Assembly (NCBI RefSeq): GCF_004331435.1
Contig: NZ_SJKA01000009.1
Coordinates: forward strand, 62,001 to 126,000
Direction: 5' to 3'
Source of the DNA: Kribbella sindirgiensis
Lineage (GTDB): Bacteria > Actinomycetota > Actinomycetes > Propionibacteriales > Kribbellaceae
DNA length: 64,000 nt
The notes under the pieces are model-generated. The model was not told the origin of the DNA. It worked only from the letters and a program-made list of their open reading frames with translations, and did not search any database. This document shows positions 59,530-64,000 of this stretch, one piece after another. Position 1 is the stretch's first letter. Each line of letters starts with the position of its first letter. The position numbers and the translations under genes are program-made.

Positions 59530-60332
59530 CGGAACATCTCCCGGATTTCTGCGGGTCCGGCGACGTGGTCGACGCCCAGTTCGGTGTCGGTGAACTCAGC
59601 CGCGACCGCCGGCGGGACGTACGGCTGGTCCATCTCCGGCCACAGCCGCTTGATCCGCGCCTGTCCGCCGAACGACGGGTGCTCGTTCTCCAGCACCATG
59701 GGATCACCGTAGACCCCCGCCCCGAGTCCGAGCGAGGCGCCGTACAGAACGGCGGAGCTGAGCCGGTTGGAGGCGACCCGCTCGTGCTTGCGGAGCTCGC
59801 GCAGCTGCTTGACCAGGAACTTGGCGTCGGTCTTGCGCCAGTGCAGGCCGCGGTAGCCGTGCGTGATGACCCGGAACCCGGCGTCTTTGTAGACGTTGCG
59901 GATCGCCGGCTTGTCGAACTCGTTCCAGTACAGGCAGACGGTCACCGGGCCGGTCTCATGCTCGTTGATCGAGGCAACGATTCGGGCATGGTCGCCGAGA
60001 ACGTGCTGGCCTTCCCAGCCGTGGAACGGGTAGAAAATGGTGCCTTTGGCCCGTTTCGACGGGGTCGCCAGCTCAGGATGGGTCTTCAGCAGGTACAGCC
60101 AGACCGAACCGATCACCGAGTAGTTGCGCAGGCCGAGGGCGTGACCGCGGCGGCGGACGTTGTCCGACCAGACGAACTTCGGCATCCCGGGCGCGAAGTT
60201 CGTGCCGTGGGCGAAACCGTCGAGGATGTTCCAGCCGTGCTGCAGGTAGCCCCAGATCCGCGGCGGTTTCGGGAGTCCGGCGTACGTCGCCATGATGTTG
60301 GCGTGCCCGTAGAAGTGGTTGGCGTGGTGCAT
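59517..60332 (-). CDS. Glycosyltransferase-like protein of unknown family
   Basis: A 271-residue soluble protein with 'LQHGWNILDGFAHGTNF', 'GTIFYPFHGWEGQHVLGDHARIVASI' and 'ASNRLSSAVLYGASLGLGAGVYGDP'. This is a GT-B/capsule polysaccharide-type pattern (conserved HG, then S-N-R-L...Y-G). It may transfer or modify the nonulosonate made by the cluster. The ATG at 60332 shares one base with the stop of the gene upstream (TGATG). No firm family was recognised. Confidence 0.72.
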   Translation of the reverse strand: MHHANHFYGHANIMATYAGLPKPPRIWGYLQHGWNILDGFAHGTNFAPGMPKFVWSDNVRRRGHALGLRNYSVIGSVWLYLLKTHPELATPSKRAKGTIFYPFHGWEGQHVLGDHARIVASINEHETGPVTVCLYWNEFDKPAIRNVYKDAGFRVITHGYRGLHWRKTDAKFLVKQLRELRKHERVASNRLSSAVLYGASLGLGAGVYGDPMVLENEHPSFGGQARIKRLWPEMDQPYVPPAVAAEFTDTELGVDHVAGPAEIREMFRWNP

Positions 60333-61732
60333 CAGCGGCGGACCTTCCGCAGCACCCTCTTCAGGCGGCGGCGGATCACGCGGGCGGGGTTGAGCACGGC
60401 GTGGCCGACGCGATAGGGGAGCGAGCGGCGGATGCCGCTGACCGTGCCTTCGAACAGGATCGCGCGGGCGCTCGCGTGGGCGAGTTCGTCGGCGAGCCGG
60501 GCGACGGTGGTCAACTGCTCTGCGCTGCCGCGCGGGCGGATGACCTCGTTCGGGGTGAACTCCTGCTCCGGCACGGTGATCCCGGCCATCGCCGCGAGCC
60601 GTGCGGTCAACGCGTGCGCGTCGGCCGCCGCGGGCCACGGCTGCCGCGAGCCACTTTCCAGAGCCCGCCGAGCAAACCGCGCCAGATGCTCCACCACATC
60701 CAGCCCTTGCGGCTCTCCGAACAGCCGGTACGACGTCCCGTCCACGATCACGTTGTCGGGCGAGCCGGCACCGCCTGTCCCCAGCCACGCCACGTACGCC
60801 GGGATGACTCGCCGGAGCTCTGCCTGATCATCACAGCGCAGAGCCATCAGAAGATGCTCCTCCAGCAGCACACCCTCGCCCTCGGGCACCACACCTGCAG
60901 GCAGTACTGCAGGTGCGTCGGCACCGATCACGAAGTACCAGGCCGGCGCCAGTTCGAACGCCAACCCGGCCGCGGCCGCATCCAGCACGACCCGGTACGG
61001 ATCCATCAACACCGGACCTTCGTTGCGCGCAGCAACAGCCCGCGCCGCGACGACAGCCGCGAACCCGTCGACCGAGGAAACCGCAACATCAGCCTGCACA
61101 AGCGAAGGAAAGACGGCAAAGGTCTGAAGGTCGGAGGTGTTCAGGGCAGAGCGGAGGGGTTTGAGACCTGCCGGCGCTCTGTCCTCGACTGCTCGGCCCC
61201 AGTCCTCGTCGCGGGGGAGGGCTGCGGTGATGTCCGGCTGGATCAGGCGCTCGAAACCGAAGGAGTTGGTGGCGCCGAGGAGCAGTCGTCCGCCCGGCCG
61301 GAGCCGCTCGCGAAGTCGATCAAGCGCCTCCGCCCACGGGAAGCTCGCCGTGTCGGGCCCGACCAGCCGTTCCAGCCCGTCCAGCGCGACGATGACGTCG
61401 TACGTGCCGTCGCTGGCTGCGTCGAGAGTGAACCGGTCGAGGGAGCCGCAGAAGACCTGGCCTTTGGCGTCCGTCAAGAGCTCGGCGAGCTCCTCGGCGT
61501 CGGGCGCCGAGCGGAGCAGGAGGTCGACCGACGTGACCTGCGCGGCGGCAGCCCTGATCAGATCGGCGGCGTGCGGGCCGGCGATCAGGACGGTGTCGTC
61601 AGGCTGGAGGGCGGCGGCCAGGAGTGCCGTGGCTGCGGGTCCGGCGGCCGCGGGACGGGCGTCGCCCGGGTGCAGGTCCGACCAGTTGAGCATCTCGCCG
61701 CCGATCAGATTCGACCGGGTCACATCCGACAC
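60332..61732 (-). CDS. Methyltransferase-domain protein in the nonulosonate cluster
   Basis: A 466-residue protein. The N-terminal ~200 residues are a class I methyltransferase-like fold ('DTVLIAGPHAADLIRAAAAQVTSVDLLLRS', then 'YDVIVALDGLERLVG', 'LRPGGRLLLGATNSFGFERLI'). The rest is helical and unassigned, ending in a very basic tail ('ARVIRRRLKRVLRKVRR'), probably membrane- or polymer-associated. The glycine-rich motif I is imperfect. GTG 61732 starts 1 nt after the PseC stop; ATG 61693 and GTG 61723 are alternatives. Confidence 0.75.
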   Translation of the reverse strand: MSDVTRSNLIGGEMLNWSDLHPGDARPAAAGPAATALLAAALQPDDTVLIAGPHAADLIRAAAAQVTSVDLLLRSAPDAEELAELLTDAKGQVFCGSLDRFTLDAASDGTYDVIVALDGLERLVGPDTASFPWAEALDRLRERLRPGGRLLLGATNSFGFERLIQPDITAALPRDEDWGRAVEDRAPAGLKPLRSALNTSDLQTFAVFPSLVQADVAVSSVDGFAAVVAARAVAARNEGPVLMDPYRVVLDAAAAGLAFELAPAWYFVIGADAPAVLPAGVVPEGEGVLLEEHLLMALRCDDQAELRRVIPAYVAWLGTGGAGSPDNVIVDGTSYRLFGEPQGLDVVEHLARFARRALESGSRQPWPAAADAHALTARLAAMAGITVPEQEFTPNEVIRPRGSAEQLTTVARLADELAHASARAILFEGTVSGIRRSLPYRVGHAVLNPARVIRRRLKRVLRKVRR

Positions 61733-61733
61733 G

Positions 61734-62858
61734 TTAACCAACCAAGTTCAAGAGGGTCTCGATCACCCGGTCGACCTCACTGTCGGTGAGGTCCGGGTAG
61801 AGGGGGAGGGAGAGTTCTTCGGCGTAGAAACGCTCGGCGTTCGGGCAGAGGCCGCGCTGGTAGCCCTGGTGGGCGAAGACCGGGTGCCAGTACACCGGAA
61901 TGTAGTTCACCTGGACGCCGATCCCCGCGGCGCGCATCGCCTCGAAGACCTCACGCCGGCGGCCGTCGAGGACGCGGATCGGGTACAGGTGCCACATCGG
62001 GTCGACCCCGGCCCGCTGCACCGGCGTACGGAGGCCGTCGGTGCCGGCGAACGCCGCGTTGTAGCGGGCGGTGATCTCGGTCCGGCGGCGCTTGAACTCC
62101 GCGAGCCGACGCAGCTGGGACAGCCCGAGTGCCGCGCCCAGGTCGGTCAGGCGGTAGTTGACGCCGTACTCGTGGACCTCCTGGTGCCACGGGCCCTCGT
62201 CGGTGAGCTCGAAGCGTGCGGGGTCGCGGACCAGGCCGATGAAGTGGAACTCGTGGGCCCGCTGCCCCACCGCCGGGTCCTTGCAGACGACCGCGCCGCC
62301 TTCGCCGGTCGTGAGGTTCTTCGTCGGGAAGAAGGACATGGTGGTGACGTCGGCCAGGTCGCCTACCGGACGGCCGCCGGCGGATCCGCCGACGGAGTGG
62401 GCCGCGTCGGCCAACGTGTGGGCGCCTACCTGATCAGCCAGCGTCTGAAGTGCCGGGTAGTCGGCGGCTTGGCCGGCATAGTCGACTGCGCTGACGACCT
62501 TGGACCGTTCGGAGAGGCAGGAGGCCACGGCGGCCGGGTCGATCAGGCCGGTGTCGTAGTCCACATCCGCGAAAACGATCTTTGCGCCGAGGATCGCGGC
62601 GCAGGAGGCGGTGGCGACGAAAGTCATGGGAGTGGTGACGACCTCGTCGCCCGGGCCGACGCCGAGAGCGGCGTACGCGATGTGCAGGGCCGCGGTTCCC
62701 GACGTACAGCTCACCGCGCGGTGTCCGCCGGAGAGTTCGGAGATCGCGTTCTCGAACGCGGTGACCGCGGGCCCGGTGGTCAGCCAGTCGCCGCGCAGTA
62801 CGGCGGTGACCGCCTCGATGTCCTCTTCCGCGATCGACTGGCGCCCGTACGGCAACAC
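61734..62858 (-). CDS. pseC: Sugar aminotransferase, DegT/DnrJ/EryC1 family (PseC-like)
   Basis: A 374-residue PLP-dependent aminotransferase: 'TSGTAALHIAYAALGVGPGDEVVTTPMTFVATA' and 'LADAAHSVGGSAGGRPVGDLADVTTMSFFPTKNLTTGEGGAV' with the Lys in 'PTKNL' that forms the internal aldimine. 'GVNYRLTDLGAALGLSQL' and 'VQVNYIPVYWHP' match UDP-4-keto-6-deoxy sugar transaminases of the PseC type. GTG 62858 follows the pseB stop by 1 nt. It converts the PseB product to the 4-amino sugar. Confidence 0.92.
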   Translation of the reverse strand: MLPYGRQSIAEEDIEAVTAVLRGDWLTTGPAVTAFENAISELSGGHRAVSCTSGTAALHIAYAALGVGPGDEVVTTPMTFVATASCAAILGAKIVFADVDYDTGLIDPAAVASCLSERSKVVSAVDYAGQAADYPALQTLADQVGAHTLADAAHSVGGSAGGRPVGDLADVTTMSFFPTKNLTTGEGGAVVCKDPAVGQRAHEFHFIGLVRDPARFELTDEGPWHQEVHEYGVNYRLTDLGAALGLSQLRRLAEFKRRRTEITARYNAAFAGTDGLRTPVQRAGVDPMWHLYPIRVLDGRRREVFEAMRAAGIGVQVNYIPVYWHPVFAHQGYQRGLCPNAERFYAEELSLPLYPDLTDSEVDRVIETLLNLVG

Positions 62859-62859
62859 G

Positions 62860-63843
62860 TCAGACGTCGCTCTCGAGGATCTTGCGGATCTCCTCGATCG
62901 AGTACCACTGGTCGTTGGTGTCCGAGGCGTAGTGGAACCCGTCCGATACCGCGAGACCGCCGGCCGGCGGCTGGTAGCCCCAGGTGGCGAGGTCGGGCTG
63001 CAGGACGAAACGGTCGCCGAGGGACAGCGCGCGGCGGCCTTCCTCCGGGCTGATCATCTCCTCGTGCAGCTTCTCGCCCGGGCGCAGGCCGACGTCGTGC
63101 ATGGTCGCGCCGGGCGCGATCGCCTCGGCCAGGTCGGTCACCTTCATCGACGGGATCCGCGGCACGTACAGCTCGCCGCCGGTCATCAGGTCGAACGAGT
63201 CGACCACGAACTCGACCGCCTGCGGGAGCGTGATCAGGAACCGGGTGCAGCGCAGGTCGGTGATCGGCAGCGACTCGCCGGCCGCGTGCAGCGCGCGGAA
63301 CTTCGGGATGATGGAGCCCCGGCTGCCCATCACGTTGCCGTACCGGACGACGCTGAAGCGGGTGTCGTACGCCGCCGCGTAGTGGTTGCCGTTGATGAAC
63401 AGCTTGTCCGCGGTCAGCTTGGTCGCGCCGTACAGGTTGATCGGGCTGGACGCCTTGTCCGTGGACAGCGCCACGACCCGCTTCACGCCGGAGTCGATGG
63501 CCGCCTCGATGACGTTCTGCGACCCGATCACGTTGGTCTGGACGAACTCCCACGGGTTGTACTCACCACTGTCCACCTGCTTCAGCGCGGCCGCGTGGAC
63601 GACGTAGTCGACCCGGTGCATGGCCCGCAGCAGCCGGGCCCGGTCGCGGACGTCGCCGAGGAAGAACCGCAGCCGCGGGTCGTCGCTGAACGACTGGCGG
63701 ACCTCCCACTGCTTCAGCTCGTCGCGGCTGAAGACGATGATCCGTCGCGGGTTCAGGTGGTTCAGCGCGTGCCGCACGAACGACCGGCCGAACGACCCGG
63801 TACCGCCGGTGACCAGGATGTCGGAGCCGGTAAGAATTGACAC
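62860..63843 (-). CDS. pseB: UDP-N-acetylglucosamine 4,6-dehydratase (inverting), PseB-like
   Basis: A 327-residue extended SDR: 'ILVTGGTGSFGRSFVRHAL' (NAD(P) motif GGTGSFG), 'VVHAAALKQVDSGEYNPWEFVQTNVIGSQNVIEAA' and 'LSTDKASSPINLYGATKLTADKLF'. The catalytic DK replaces the usual S/T-x-Y in the way typical of PseB/FlaA1. It makes the first intermediate of pseudaminic acid. The start GTG 63843 is preferred over an in-frame 63882. It is the first gene of the minus-strand operon pseB-pseC-...-cytidylyltransferase. Confidence 0.94.
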   Translation of the reverse strand: MSILTGSDILVTGGTGSFGRSFVRHALNHLNPRRIIVFSRDELKQWEVRQSFSDDPRLRFFLGDVRDRARLLRAMHRVDYVVHAAALKQVDSGEYNPWEFVQTNVIGSQNVIEAAIDSGVKRVVALSTDKASSPINLYGATKLTADKLFINGNHYAAAYDTRFSVVRYGNVMGSRGSIIPKFRALHAAGESLPITDLRCTRFLITLPQAVEFVVDSFDLMTGGELYVPRIPSMKVTDLAEAIAPGATMHDVGLRPGEKLHEEMISPEEGRRALSLGDRFVLQPDLATWGYQPPAGGLAVSDGFHYASDTNDQWYSIEEIRKILESDV

Positions 63844-63964
63844 GCGAGCGGGACCCTTCTGACGGACAGTTCCGAACCGCACACACGCGGTACGGACCTC
63901 GAAACAATAGCTGCCCGATGAAGGACCCTTTCAATCCACCGTCTCAGCACAACGTGATCAAACG

Positions 63965-63977
63965 TACGCTGGGCCCC
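63965..63977 (+). promoter_or_regulatory. Leaderless-type promoter of the gene at the right edge
   Basis: TACGCT at 63965-63970, 7 nt, then GTG 63978. Confidence 0.45.
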
Positions 63978-64000
63978 GTGAAACGCGTCGGGGTGCGATG
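63978..64000 (+). CDS. Start of a gene running off the right edge (possibly nonulosonate pathway)
   Basis: GTG 63978 opens a frame that reads (M)KRVGVR and then the window ends after TG. It is divergent from pseB. The N-terminal 'KRVGVR' strand would fit the PseG sugar hydrolase, which is missing from the cluster, but eight codons cannot decide this. The promoter spacing supports a real start. Confidence 0.4.

Overview
The window is a gene-dense, very GC-rich actinobacterial chromosome segment. ATGA/GTGA stop-start overlaps and leaderless TANNNT-N6/7-RTG starts are common. Gene content and style (DUF222-HNH and AbiEi/DUF559 nucleases, paired ArsA ATPases, MarP protease, GSII glutamine synthetase, pseudaminate-type sugar genes) suggest a soil actinomycete of the Nocardioides/Kribbella kind; that placement is inference. 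No rRNA, CRISPR array, prophage or insertion sequence was seen. One tRNA-Pro(CGG) is present.

Left part (1-14.5 kb): an MmyB-type regulator divergent from a short-chain dehydrogenase; a Tat-signal protein of unknown function; a compact NAD-linked module made of an NrtR-like Nudix regulator (4599-5282) divergent from an SPFH protein and a diverged NAD-kinase homologue, with two perfect TCGTCA-N3-TGACGA palindromes between them; a PfkB sugar kinase; a secreted alpha/beta hydrolase; the CoA-transferase pair scoAB; then a minus-strand run of a TPR protein, a CBM9-like protein, a membrane protein, lipB, a DnaJ-domain membrane protein and tRNA-Pro.

Central part (13.6-42.5 kb): this block resembles, from memory, the M. 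tuberculosis Rv3667-Rv3683 neighbourhood: phosphoesterase, ponA2-type PBP, arsA pair, DUF4177, RidA, MBL hydrolase, crp, nth, tlpA, CoA-pyrophosphatase Nudix, marP, ephE-like hydrolase, holin-like membrane protein and acsA. Lineage-specific items sit inside it: lon with a HAIR-like HspR site, a DUF559 gene bracketed by 21-bp repeats in opposite orientation, an ECF sigma factor with its membrane partner, nhaA, a CBS protein next to a decapitated ArsB-type transporter, and several small regulator-enzyme pairs (GntR/SIS, HxlR/NAD(P)-binding).

Right part (42.5-64 kb): DUF402, glnII, a CopD-like membrane protein, an MFS transporter, a membrane GGDEF protein, MarR and ArsR regulators, a DUF222-HNH nuclease, a 1190-residue secreted GH87-like glucanase with discoidin, CARDB and CBM modules, the DUF485/ActP acetate transporter pair, a methyltransferase, and a nonulosonate (pseudaminic-acid-type) cluster: PseB, PseC, a methyltransferase-domain protein, a glycosyltransferase-like protein and a cytidylyltransferase. 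A divergent gene running off the right edge may be the next pathway gene.

Most unusual signals: a two-member family of about 160-nt palindromes (30521-30678 and 44246-44407) that share a central motif but have different, perfectly paired outer arms; the NrtR-SPFH-NADK-like module with its paired operator; the inverted 21-bp repeat arrays around the DUF559 gene; and an ephE-like gene that seems to start at a CTG overlapping the upstream stop codon and that lacks the usual nucleophile.
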